Shown here piece after piece: positions 16,313 through 24,534 of a stretch of DNA of 46,532 nucleotides. Each line of letters opens with the position of its first letter. The stretch's first letter is position 1. The position numbers and the translations under genes are program-made. Source of the stretch: Myxococcales bacterium (GTDB lineage: Bacteria; Myxococcota; Myxococcia; Myxococcales; Myxococcaceae); the NCBI GenBank assembly GCA_020846875.1, contig JADLDB010000124.1, positions 1-46,532 on the forward strand, written 5' to 3'. Under the pieces are notes generated by a model. The model saw nothing but the letters and a program-made list of their open reading frames with translations. It was not told where the DNA came from and searched no databases.

Positions 16313-17446
16313 ATGTCGAGGCGTCACTTTCGGATGGTGGCAGTGGTGTTCCTCGCGGGCTGCACCGGGGCGCAGTTGCCGGCCAACACCGTCGAGGAGT
16401 ACCTCGGCAGCGCCGGCGGGCAGGTGCTCAACGTGCGTGGCGCTGGGGTGTCGGTGCCGGCGGGGGCGCTCAGCCAGGTGGTGGCCATTCGGGTGGGGCC
16501 TGCGCCGGCCAGCCAGCCGCAGCCCGCGGCGGTGATGGTGGGCGACCTGGTCCTCTTCGGGCCCGAGGGCCAGACGTTCTCGAAGCCCGTCACGGTGACG
16601 CTGGAGGTCGACGCGCTGCGCCTGCCGCCGGGCCGGGCGCTCACCGACGTGGTGGTGTGGACGGCGCCGCTGGGCAGCAGCCAGTGGGAGGTGTTGCCCA
16701 CGCACCTGGTCGACGCCGCGCACGTGGAGGCGACCACCACCCACTTCTCAGTCTTCGTGCCGGTGGTGCAGGGCGCGACGCGGGGTGGGGATGGAGGCGA
16801 GGACGGAGGGCTGGACGGGGGGAGCTGCGAGGTGGAGTGCAGTGGCGGCAACGACGGCGGCACCGACGGGGGCGCGGACTGCGACTGCCGGAAGGAGTGT
16901 GAGGGCGAGACGCTGGAGATCATCTGCTCCGGCGAAGCGCAGCTCGGCTGTGCCTGCGTGCGCAACGGCGTGCAGGTGGGGGTGGTGACGTTGAACGCGT
17001 GCCCCGGCCCGGGCGAGCTCGAGCAGGCGTGCGGCTTCGCCTCCGACGGCGGCTTCGATGGCGGCGGCTTTGACGCAGGAGTTGACGCAGGCGTGGACGG
17101 CGGCCTCGACGGAGGCACGGACGGAGGGCGTCCTGACGCGGGCGTCGACGGTGGCGGCTTCGATGGAGGCTTTGACGGAGGCCTGGATGGTGGGCGTCCG
17201 GATGCGGGCGTGGACGGTGGCGGCTTCGATGGAGGCTTTGACGGAGGGACGGACGGAGGGCGTCCGGACTCGGGTGTCGACGGTGGCGGCTTCGATGGAG
17301 GCTTTGACGGAGGGACGGACCCGGATGGGGGCGTCGACGGTGGAGGCTTCGACGGAGGCCTGGACGGAGGGCGTCCGGATGCGGGCGACGACGGGGGCGG
17401 CTTCGACGCGGGGACTCCTGACGCGGGCGCGAACGACGGCGGGTGA
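16313..17446 (+). CDS. Surface lipoprotein with ZU5-like domain and DGG-repeat tail
   Basis: A 377-residue lipoprotein with lipobox LAGC. Residues about 20-155 form a beta-rich domain with GAGVSVPAGALSQVVAIRV and THFSVFVPVV, resembling ZU5-type folds often seen before autoproteolytic or surface modules. A Cys-rich section follows (CDCRKECEG, CSGEAQLGCACV, ACPGPGELEQACGF). The last 130 residues are Asp-Gly-Gly/Asp-Ala-Gly repeats, a hallmark of myxobacterial surface lipoproteins. Start ATG 16313 follows GGGGAG. The divergent neighbour is the diguanylate cyclase. Confidence 0.8.
   Translation: MSRRHFRMVAVVFLAGCTGAQLPANTVEEYLGSAGGQVLNVRGAGVSVPAGALSQVVAIRVGPAPASQPQPAAVMVGDLVLFGPEGQTFSKPVTVTLEVDALRLPPGRALTDVVVWTAPLGSSQWEVLPTHLVDAAHVEATTTHFSVFVPVVQGATRGGDGGEDGGLDGGSCEVECSGGNDGGTDGGADCDCRKECEGETLEIICSGEAQLGCACVRNGVQVGVVTLNACPGPGELEQACGFASDGGFDGGGFDAGVDAGVDGGLDGGTDGGRPDAGVDGGGFDGGFDGGLDGGRPDAGVDGGGFDGGFDGGTDGGRPDSGVDGGGFDGGFDGGTDPDGGVDGGGFDGGLDGGRPDAGDDGGGFDAGTPDAGANDGG
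17045..17440 (+). repeat. Tandem DNA repeat encoding Asp-Gly-Gly units
   Basis: The 3' third of the lipoprotein gene is built from units such as RPDAGVDGGGFDGGFDGG. The clearest are 22-residue (66-bp) units starting near 17138, 17204 and 17270, followed by degenerate copies. High similarity at DNA level suggests recent expansion and a length-variable tail. Confidence 0.8.
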
Positions 17447-17732
17447 CGTCTTGGCTGGGCAGGGTGGCAGCCCTGGGAGGCGCCCGGAGCTCTGGAGCCG
17501 GGCCTTCCCGAGGCAGGTCGCAGGAGGCTCACCGGCGGGCGGCTGAGCGGGTGGAGTGGCCTCGAGCGGCCCAAGCGGGCTGGCAGGCGTGGAGGAGGGG
17601 CGGGTGCTCGCTCGCCTGGGCGGTGGTCCTTCCGGCGCGGGGCCTTTGGGGCGGCCCTGGCGCCTCGAGGGAGGGCTCTGCGGAAGAGGAGTGGTGCTTG
17701 CCGGTGCCCACCGCTGGGGGTACGCCTCGGCC
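17447..17732. other. 286-bp intergenic region upstream of sppA, contains dispersed repeat copy
   Basis: It lies between two plus-strand genes. The central part (17520-17641) matches the gap at 22738-22859, listed separately. I see no clear promoter; the open frame running through into sppA is Gly/Arg-rich and not convincing. Confidence 0.5.
17520..17641 (+). repeat. Dispersed intergenic repeat, copy 1
   Basis: AGGAGGCTCACCGGCGGG then GGCTGAGCG near 17522-17549 recurs at 22740-22767 with one mismatch. Downstream blocks recur in the same order and nearly the same spacing: TGGAGGAGGGGCGGGTG at 17590 against TGGAGGCGGGGCGGGTG at 22805, and CGGTGG at 17621 against 22836. The conserved order over about 120 bp points to a mobile or REP-like non-coding element. 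Confidence 0.6.
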
Positions 17733-19604
17733 ATGCACGACCCGAACGCCCCCATGCCGGTTCCGCCGTCTGCGCCTCCGCCGCCGCCTGCGCGCGCGAA
17801 GGGGATGAGCCCGGCGTTGATGCTCTTCCTCGGCTGCGGCGGCTTCCTCACCCTGGGCTTCCTGGGCATCTTCGTGCTGGCGATGCTGGGCGGGGAGCAC
17901 ACCAGCATCGAGGACGCCGCGGTGCTGCGCCTGAAGCTGTCGGGGGAGATTCCGGAGTTCGTCCGCACCTCCGGCTTCGACGAGCTGTTCGGCAGCCCGC
18001 CCGTCACGGTGCTGCAGCACGTGGAGAACCTGAAGAAGGCCGCGGCGGACAAGCGCATCAAGGGGGTGCTGATTGAGCTGGAGCCCCTGTCCATCGGCTT
18101 CGCCAAGGTGGAGGAGCTTCGCGACGCGCTGGCCGAGTTCAAGAAGAGCGGCAAGTTCGTCTACGTGTACTCGGAGTACCTGACGGAGAAGGAGTACGCG
18201 CTGGCGCTGGGGGCGGATCAAATCATCATGCCGAAGGACTCCTGGTTCGAGTTCAACGGGCTGGCCACCGACATCGGCCACTACCCGGGGCTGTTGGAGA
18301 AGGCGGGCGTCGAGGTGCAGTACTTCCGCTACGGCAAGTACAAGTCGGTGTCGGGCGAGCAGACGGGCCGCAAGGCCTTCACCGAGCCGGTGAAGGAGAT
18401 GATCAACGAGAACCTGGCGGTGGTGTACGGCCACCTGGTGGACGCCGTCGCCTCGGCCCGCAAGCTGGACAAGGCGAGGGTGGAGCAACTGCTGGACGAG
18501 AGCGGGATGAAGGCCGACTGGGCCTATGAGAAGGAGCTCATCGACCGGCTGGCCTACTACGACGAGGTGGAGGCGATGCTGCGGGAGAAGCTGGGGCTCA
18601 AGGAGGACAGGAAGGTGCCCTTCGTCTCGGCCGGGCGCTACCGGAGCGTCAGCCCGAAGGACGCGGGGCTCGCGGAGGGAGAGAACACCTTCGCGCTCAT
18701 CTACTCGGTAGGGCTCATCGTGGCGGGGAAGGGTGACTCGGGGGGCCTGGGAGAAGGCACGCAGGGCAGCATTCCCATCATCCGGGCGCTGCGCCGGGCC
18801 GCCGAGGACGAGGACGTGAAGGCCATCATCTTCCGGGTGGACTCGCCGGGCGGCGCGGGCCTGGGCTGCGACTACGTGCGCCGGGAAATCGAGCGCGTCC
18901 GCGAGAAGAAGCCTGTCATCGTCACCATGTCCGACGTGGCGGCGTCCGGCGGGTACTGGGTGTCGATGGACGCGTCGGCCATCGTGGCCCACCCTTCCAC
19001 CGCGACCGGCAGCATCGGCATCTACAGCGTCGTCCCCAGCCTGGGGGGCCTGTACGAGAAGCTGGCGCTCAACAACGAGACCTTCAAGAAGGGCGCGCAC
19101 GCGGACGTGCTCATCGCCGCGCGGCTGATGACGGAGGACGAGGCGAAGCACTTCGACGACGACTTGAAGAGGTCCTACGAGCGCTTCGTGGAGCTGGCGG
19201 CGAAGGGCCGGGGCATGAACGTGGAGGCGATGGCCGAGGTGGCGCAGGGTCGCACCTGGTACGGCAGCCAGGCGGCAGGCAACGGCCTGGTGGACAAGCT
19301 GGGCGGCATCGACGCGGCCATCGCGCTGGGGCGGGAGAAGGCGAAGCTGCCGGCCGACGCCACCGTGAAGCTGGAGAGCTTCGACAAGCGCAAGAGCTGG
19401 TTCGAGGAGCTCACCGGGCCTGGCGACGAAGAGGACGAGGAGTCGCCCGAGCTGGGGCGCGCGCTGCTGAAGCAGGTGGTGGCCGCGTCCGGCCTGGGGC
19501 CGCTGCTCGAGAAGGCGCCGTTCTCCTCCGCCTACCTGCGGGTGGTGCTGGAAGGGAAGGAGCACGTCTTCCCGATGATGGAGCTGCACGTCGACTACCG
19601 CTGA
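17733..19604 (+). CDS. sppA: Signal peptide peptidase SppA (67K type)
   Basis: A 623-residue inner-membrane serine protease that degrades cleaved signal peptides. It has a Pro-rich cytosolic N-terminus and one transmembrane segment at about 28-52. Two tandem S49 domains follow, as in the long E. coli-type enzyme. The N-terminal domain supplies the catalytic Lys (K204 in RYGKYKSVSGEQ). The C-terminal domain supplies Ser 405 in SDVAASGGYWVSMDA, next to FRVDSPGG. The tail has an acidic DEEDEESPE stretch. ATG 17733 is used; longer frames reach into the repeat. The subtilase gene follows 51 bp later, so the two may be co-transcribed. Confidence 0.93.
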   Translation: MHDPNAPMPVPPSAPPPPPARAKGMSPALMLFLGCGGFLTLGFLGIFVLAMLGGEHTSIEDAAVLRLKLSGEIPEFVRTSGFDELFGSPPVTVLQHVENLKKAAADKRIKGVLIELEPLSIGFAKVEELRDALAEFKKSGKFVYVYSEYLTEKEYALALGADQIIMPKDSWFEFNGLATDIGHYPGLLEKAGVEVQYFRYGKYKSVSGEQTGRKAFTEPVKEMINENLAVVYGHLVDAVASARKLDKARVEQLLDESGMKADWAYEKELIDRLAYYDEVEAMLREKLGLKEDRKVPFVSAGRYRSVSPKDAGLAEGENTFALIYSVGLIVAGKGDSGGLGEGTQGSIPIIRALRRAAEDEDVKAIIFRVDSPGGAGLGCDYVRREIERVREKKPVIVTMSDVAASGGYWVSMDASAIVAHPSTATGSIGIYSVVPSLGGLYEKLALNNETFKKGAHADVLIAARLMTEDEAKHFDDDLKRSYERFVELAAKGRGMNVEAMAEVAQGRTWYGSQAAGNGLVDKLGGIDAAIALGREKAKLPADATVKLESFDKRKSWFEELTGPGDEEDEESPELGRALLKQVVAASGLGPLLEKAPFSSAYLRVVLEGKEHVFPMMELHVDYR

Positions 19605-19655
19605 AGGGGGCCGTTTGCCCGCCGGGTGGCCTGTCCGCTACACCGTGCTCTACGC

Positions 19656-21902
19656 ATGCGCTTTCTGGCCGCCCTCGCCGCCCTCGCCCTGTGTGCGGCC
19701 TGTTGGCGGAACAAGGACCCGGGCATCATCGCCTTCTTCACCGTCACGCCGGACATCATCTCTGCGGGCCAGTCGGCGCAGTTGTCGTGGCAGGCGCTCA
19801 ACGCTGAAGGCTGCCGCATCACTCCGGACGTCGGCGCGGTGGCGGCGGAGGGCAGTTGGCTGGTGAGCCCCACGAAGCGCACGGTGTTTCAGTTGTCCTG
19901 CGCGGGGGCGACGACGGTGCGGGTGCTGGACGTGCTGCCCGAGGTGCGGGTGCTGTCCTTCACCGCGTCCACGCTGCAGACCATCCCCGACGGGGCGGTG
20001 AAGCTGACGTGGGCCACCGAGGGCGCGGAGCGCTGCGAGGTGAAGCCGGGCTTCGAGGACGTGGCCTTGAGCGGCGCGCTGGACGTGAACCCCACCCAGA
20101 CGACGACGTACACCCTGTCGTGCACGGGCTTCGGCGGGCCCGCCACGGCGCAGCAGACCGTCACGGTCGTCCCGGCGATGAACCTGGAGGTGCCCACCAA
20201 CCCACAAGCGGTGGCGGGAGACAGCCAGCTCACGCTGACCTGGGCGCAGGCGGTGGGCGCGGCCAACGTGTACTTCGCGCAAGCGCCCAACCTCGAGGCG
20301 GGGACCATCGAGTCGATGCCGGGGGGCGTCATCTACCGGCGGGTGGGCAGCCCCTTCGTCCTCACCGGCCTGGCCAACGGGCGCACCTATTACTTCCGCG
20401 TCTCCGCGGTCTCCGGGCCGGACGAGACGGCGCTGTCCACCGAGGCCAGCGGCACGCCGGCGGCGGGCCCCGCGGTGGCGGACCCGTACTTCGGGGAGCA
20501 ATGGCACCTGCTTCCCGACGGCGGCGAGGACCTGAACGTCGCGCAGAGTTGGGCGGAGGGTGTGCGTGGCGAGGGGGTGCCGGTGGCCATCGTGGACGAG
20601 GGGGTGGACCTGGCGCACGAGGACCTGGCGCCGAACGTGGCCACGCTGCGCTCGTACGACTACGTGGGCGGCGCGCCGGTGCGGTGGGCGGAGCACGGCA
20701 CCTGCGTGGCGGGGCTGGTGGCGGCGCGGGATTGGAACGGGAAGGGCGTGCGGGGCGTGGCGCCGCGGGCGGCCATCCTCTCGTACAACGTGCTGCAGGA
20801 CCTCACGTCCACCAACGAGAGGGACGCGATGGTGCGGGGCAAGGACTACGTGCAGGTGAGCAACAACTCCTGGGGCGACGTGGACGACGGTACTGGCCTG
20901 GTGACGACGACCGACTCGCAGTGGCTGGAGGGGGTGCGTGAGGGGGCGACGACCGGCCGGGGCGGCAAGGGAGTGCTGTATTTCTGGGCTGCGGGCAACG
21001 GGGCGGACTCGGAGTACGAGGACAACTCCAACTACGACGGGCAGGCCAACCGGCGCTTCGTGTTTGCCATCTCCGGCTACGGGAAGAACGGGAAGCTGGC
21101 GGCCTACGCGGAGTCGGGCGCGAACGTGCTGGTGAGCGCGCCCACCGAGGGGAGCGACCTGGTGGCGCTCACCACCACCGACATCACGGGGCGCGCCGGG
21201 TACAACGACGGGGCGACGCTGGGCGAGCACGCCAACCCGGACTACTCGGCCACGATGAGCGGCACGTCGGCTTCGACGCCGTTGGCGGCGGGGGTGGGGG
21301 CGCTCATCCTCCAGGTGCGGCCGGAGCTGAGCTACCGGGACGTGCGGCGGGTGCTGGCCTACTCGGCGCGGAAGGTTGCGCCGGGCGAGCCGGAGTGGAC
21401 CACCAACGGGGCGGGCCTGCACATCAACCACCGCTACGGCTTCGGGGCGGTGGACGGGCAGGCGGCGGTGGCGATTGCGCGCACGATTGTCCCGGCCGGG
21501 CCGGAGCTGTCCTTCGCGTCGCCGGTGGCGGCGCCGGCGGTGGCCATTCCCGACTACGACGGCACGGGAGTCACCAGCACGCTGACGTTGTCCAACACCG
21601 GGGTGGGGCACGTGGAGTTCGTGGAGGTGCTGCCCACGGTGACGCACCCGCGCACGGGGGACCTGGAAATCGTGTTGTCCCACGGGGGGACCTTGAGCGT
21701 GTTGCACCTGCCGCACCGGTGCGTTCCGGACGGAGTCACCGGGCGGGAGGTCTGTTCGGACCTCGTCGACTACCCCTTCGGGAGCGTCCGGCACCTCGAC
21801 GAGCCGGGCGACGGCGACTGGACGCTGACGGTGAAGGACAAGGGCATCGGCAACGTCGGCACGCTGGTGTCCTGGAAGCTCGTCCTCTACGGGAGGCCGT
21901 GA
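19656..21902 (+). CDS. Subtilisin-like (S8) protease lipoprotein with Ig-like, FN3 and P domains
   Basis: A 748-residue surface protease. Lipobox LCAAC puts the lipid on Cys 16. Two Ig-like repeats (about 25-90 and 98-172) end in FQLSC and YTLSC. A fibronectin III domain (about 178-270) is followed by the S8 catalytic domain with D314 (AIVDEGVD), H347 (AEHGT), oxyanion N448 (WAAGNG) and S538 (MSGTSASTPLAAG). A P/Homo B domain (about 635-748) with HPRTGDLEIVLSHGG and GDGDWTLTVKDKG closes the protein, as in kexin-like subtilases. No inhibitory propeptide is evident. A 158-residue gene starts 4 bp after the stop. Confidence 0.93.
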   Translation: MRFLAALAALALCAACWRNKDPGIIAFFTVTPDIISAGQSAQLSWQALNAEGCRITPDVGAVAAEGSWLVSPTKRTVFQLSCAGATTVRVLDVLPEVRVLSFTASTLQTIPDGAVKLTWATEGAERCEVKPGFEDVALSGALDVNPTQTTTYTLSCTGFGGPATAQQTVTVVPAMNLEVPTNPQAVAGDSQLTLTWAQAVGAANVYFAQAPNLEAGTIESMPGGVIYRRVGSPFVLTGLANGRTYYFRVSAVSGPDETALSTEASGTPAAGPAVADPYFGEQWHLLPDGGEDLNVAQSWAEGVRGEGVPVAIVDEGVDLAHEDLAPNVATLRSYDYVGGAPVRWAEHGTCVAGLVAARDWNGKGVRGVAPRAAILSYNVLQDLTSTNERDAMVRGKDYVQVSNNSWGDVDDGTGLVTTTDSQWLEGVREGATTGRGGKGVLYFWAAGNGADSEYEDNSNYDGQANRRFVFAISGYGKNGKLAAYAESGANVLVSAPTEGSDLVALTTTDITGRAGYNDGATLGEHANPDYSATMSGTSASTPLAAGVGALILQVRPELSYRDVRRVLAYSARKVAPGEPEWTTNGAGLHINHRYGFGAVDGQAAVAIARTIVPAGPELSFASPVAAPAVAIPDYDGTGVTSTLTLSNTGVGHVEFVEVLPTVTHPRTGDLEIVLSHGGTLSVLHLPHRCVPDGVTGREVCSDLVDYPFGSVRHLDEPGDGDWTLTVKDKGIGNVGTLVSWKLVLYGRP

Positions 21903-21905
21903 GCC

Positions 21906-22382
21906 ATGCTGGCTGTCGTCGTTTCGCTGGTGTTGTCGCAGGTGGTGGTGGCGCCAGGCGCCGCGCCGGCTGCGTCGAGCGCGCCTGCGTCGAGCGCGTC
22001 GCCGTGGGGCCGGCCGCTGGAGTGGAGGCAGGGCGAAGGGGTGCAGCGCGTGTGGGTGAGCCCGGTGCTGGTGGCGGAGGTGGGGCCGTCGCTGGAGGGC
22101 GCGCAGGCGGTGAAGCGGGTGGACGCCACGGCGGTGGTGGTGGCGGAGCGGGCGAAGGTGCGGCTGTGGCGGGTGAAGGACGCGGCGCAGGTGCGCGCGG
22201 TGCTGCCAACGTTGGTGGTGGTGGTGAATGACCTGCCTTCCACCGGGAGCCGGGCGCGCGTGCCGGTGGGCCTCGTCTGTGGCGGCCAGCGTGTGGAGGC
22301 GTCCGGGATGGAGGCGATGGAGCGGGCGGCGAAGGAGCCAGGGTGCGTGCCCGACTTCTGGATGCGGGGGTTCGCCCGCTGA
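21906..22382 (+). CDS. Small exported protein coupled to the subtilase, unknown
   Basis: A 158-residue product with an N-terminal hydrophobic segment (MLAVVVSLVLSQVVVAPGAA) and an Ala/Ser linker, so probably exported. The body has LEWRQGEGVQRVWVSPVLVAEV and RAVLPTLVVVVNDLP, a beta-rich pattern, and two Cys (GLVCGGQ, EPGCVPDF) that could pair. The ATG lies 4 bp after the subtilase stop, so the two are almost certainly co-translated. A partner, inhibitor or chaperone role for the protease is inference from position only; no family recognised. Confidence 0.7.
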   Translation: MLAVVVSLVLSQVVVAPGAAPAASSAPASSASPWGRPLEWRQGEGVQRVWVSPVLVAEVGPSLEGAQAVKRVDATAVVVAERAKVRLWRVKDAAQVRAVLPTLVVVVNDLPSTGSRARVPVGLVCGGQRVEASGMEAMERAAKEPGCVPDFWMRGFAR

Positions 22383-22540
22383 GGTGGGTGCCGGCCCGGC
22401 GCTGCCTTCAGGGTGAGCAGTCCGTCGCTTTTCCCGGCCATGCTCGACGCGGCGCTGCCCCTGGACTCTGCGGCCATGGGCCCCCACGTCACTGAGTGCC
22501 AGAGGGGGTCCCCCCCTTCCCAAAATTTTTTCGGCAAAGA

Positions 22541-22838
22541 CCGCTCTGCCGACCGCCCACCGCACGGAGCAGCGCTTCCCCACCCGTAGCTTCTGCTCGC
22601 CCCCACGCCCGAGGTCGCTCACCCTTCGAGCCCGCCCGCCCGCCCGTCCAGGCCGTCATCTCAGGCACGCCCGGAGGGCCTTCTTTTGGCCAGCCAGCCG
22701 TGGGGGGGCCGAGCCGGGTGAGGTGGAGGGAGCTGGAAGGAGGCTCACCGGCGGGAGGCTGAGCGAACCAGTGGACTTCGGCGTGGGGCAAGGGCGGGTA
22801 CGCCTGGAGGCGGGGCGGGTGGCGGTTCGGCAGAGCGG
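22541..22838. mobile_element. Candidate MITE-like element bounded by 12-bp inverted repeats
   Basis: CCGCTCTGCCGA at 22541-22552 and its exact complement TCGGCAGAGCGG at 22827-22838 bound about 298 bp of non-coding DNA. The flanks carry further weak symmetry (CGGC and AAAG-type blocks outside). No target-site duplication is obvious, and there is no transposase. Confidence 0.3.
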
Positions 22839-22859
22839 TGGACCCTTTCGGCGAGAGCC
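22738..22859 (+). repeat. Dispersed intergenic repeat, copy 2
   Basis: This copy is collinear with copy 1 at 17520-17641: the first 29 bp differ by one base, and two later blocks keep their order with a 3-bp spacing change. It lies in the right half of the inverted-repeat-bounded block. Confidence 0.6.
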
Positions 22860-22975
22860 GAAGAGGGAGGGCCCGGGTCACCAGACGGTGGGGCGAGGGG
22901 CTGGTGGGCTTCGGGCACGGCGCAGTCCTACGCCTTCCCCGCCGTCTCTGCAGGCTGCGTGGTGGAAGCGCCCAC

Positions 22976-24496
22976 TCACCTGCTGGTCTTGATGTTCGGG
23001 CTCTTCCCCGTCGGCGGCCGCCCGGCCTTCTTCTTCAGCTCGACGCTCCAGGTGGGCGCCTCCGCGCTGACGGTGCCCTGCTGGGGCTCGTACCCGTCGC
23101 GGCTGATCTTCACCGCCATGGGCAGCTTCGCGGCGACCACCTGCGTGGCGTACGGCGTCTGCCCAACTCTTTCCCCGGCCAGCTCCACGTCGGCGCCGGC
23201 GGGGTCGCTCTCCACGCGCACCTCGACGGGCTTGGGTTCCACCACCGGAGGCGGCTTCACCTCGGCGGGCGCCACCACCGGCGGAGGCTGCTCCACCACC
23301 GGCTTCTCCCGCGTCGACCTCCACGCGGCCACGCCGATTCCCACCAGCGCCACCGCGCCCAGCGCGCCCCACACCGCCTTGCTGCCGCCCTTCGCCGGGG
23401 GGCCGACGGCCTGCGTCTGCTGGCCGGGGCGATCCACCGTGGTGGCCGACCCCGCGCCGTTCACCTGCCTGTTCCGGTCCACCACCGTCGCCGCGTTGCC
23501 TGGCTTGGCCAGGCCACCCACGTCGAGGTCGGTCAGCCCGCTGTCCTCCTCGAAGGACCGTGGATCCGACTCGCGGGCGATGCGCTCGGCGTAGAGCTCC
23601 TGCATGAAGGCGGACAGGTGCGCGCTCGACGACGGAATGGCGTTGCTCAGCCCGAAGTCCTCCAGCGCCATGCGCAGCGACAGCGCGTCGGGGTAGCGCT
23701 CCTCCCGATCCTTCGCCAGCGCCTTGAGGACGATCGGATCCAGCCCCCTGGGCACCGACGGCTCCACCGAGCTCGGCTCGGGCACCTGGCAGGCCAGCAC
23801 CAGCTTCTGGGTGGCCAGGTCGTTCTCACCCTTGAAGAGCCGGCGCCCGGTGAGCTGCTCCCAGAGGATGATGCCCAGGGCGAAGACGTCGCTGCGGGGG
23901 TCGAGGTCGTCGCCCCGCGCCTGCTCCGGGGACATGTACGGGAACTTCCCCTTGAGGATGCCGGTGGCCGTGTGCTGCGCGCGCCCCGCCGCCTTGGCCA
24001 CCCCGAAGTCGATCAACTTCACCGAGCCGTCGAAGCCCACCAGCACGTTCTGCGGGCTCACGTCGCGGTGCACCAGGTTGAGCGGCTGGCCCTTCGCGTC
24101 CTTCGCCTTGTGGGCGAAGTCCAGCCCGGCGGCGGCGTCGGCCATCACGCGCAAGACGATGCCGATGGGGATGCCCTTGTTCGCCGCGGCCGCGCGCTTC
24201 TCGATGCGCCGCAGGTCCTCGCCGGCGACGTACTCCATCTCGATGTAGTGGACCCCGCCTTCCACGCCGAACTCGTTGATGCGCGCGATGTTCGGGTGGT
24301 CGAGGCGCATGGTGATCTTCGCCTCGTCCTTGAACATGGTGAAGAACTCTTCATCCTCCACAAGGTGCGGGAGGATGCGCTTGATCACCACCAGCTTCTC
24401 GAAGTCGCCCTGGCCCTTCTTGCCGAGCAGCACCTGGCCCATGCCACCCGAGGCGATCTTCCGCAGGAGCTGGTACCGCCCGAACGCGATGGCCAT
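22976..24496 (-). CDS. Membrane Ser/Thr protein kinase with PEGA domain
   Basis: A 506-residue Hanks-type kinase. The N-terminal kinase domain (about 1-285) has the Gly loop IASGGMGQVLLGKK, Lys 39 (VVIKR), catalytic loop HRDVSPQN (Asp 145), IDFGVAKAA (Asp 163) and SPEQARGDDLDPRSDVFALG. HRDVSPQN in place of HRDLKPEN is typical of myxobacterial kinases. A juxtamembrane linker leads to one transmembrane helix (about 374-392). A Pro-rich spacer then precedes a periplasmic PEGA domain (about 424-495; ESDPAGADVELAGERVGQTP). It probably senses or binds at the envelope and phosphorylates cytosolic targets, conceivably FHA proteins. ATG 24496. Confidence 0.93.
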   Translation of the reverse strand: MAIAFGRYQLLRKIASGGMGQVLLGKKGQGDFEKLVVIKRILPHLVEDEEFFTMFKDEAKITMRLDHPNIARINEFGVEGGVHYIEMEYVAGEDLRRIEKRAAAANKGIPIGIVLRVMADAAAGLDFAHKAKDAKGQPLNLVHRDVSPQNVLVGFDGSVKLIDFGVAKAAGRAQHTATGILKGKFPYMSPEQARGDDLDPRSDVFALGIILWEQLTGRRLFKGENDLATQKLVLACQVPEPSSVEPSVPRGLDPIVLKALAKDREERYPDALSLRMALEDFGLSNAIPSSSAHLSAFMQELYAERIARESDPRSFEEDSGLTDLDVGGLAKPGNAATVVDRNRQVNGAGSATTVDRPGQQTQAVGPPAKGGSKAVWGALGAVALVGIGVAAWRSTREKPVVEQPPPVVAPAEVKPPPVVEPKPVEVRVESDPAGADVELAGERVGQTPYATQVVAAKLPMAVKISRDGYEPQQGTVSAEAPTWSVELKKKAGRPPTGKSPNIKTSR

Positions 24497-24534
24497 TCGC
24501 GGCTGAGACTAACCCATAAGCGCGGCCGTTCCGT

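Larger units (their letters stand above)
22383..22975. other. 593-bp intergenic region with repeats, no gene recognised
   Basis: It lies between convergent genes (the 158-aa gene and the kinase gene). It contains an AT-rich tract CAAAATTTTTT at 22521-22531, a 12-bp inverted repeat at 22541-22552 and 22827-22838, and dispersed repeat copy 2 at 22738-22859. Open frames here are Pro/Arg-rich and lack signals or family motifs. The block between the inverted repeats may be a non-autonomous insertion. Confidence 0.5.

Noticed and set aside
19650-22622. 990-codon minus-strand open frame opposite the subtilase
   Set aside because: Basic low-complexity translation and no recognisable motif; shadow of the protease codons.
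22489-22881. Pro/Arg-rich open frames on both strands in the 593-bp gap
   Set aside because: They cross the repeats, lack signals and resemble no protein family.
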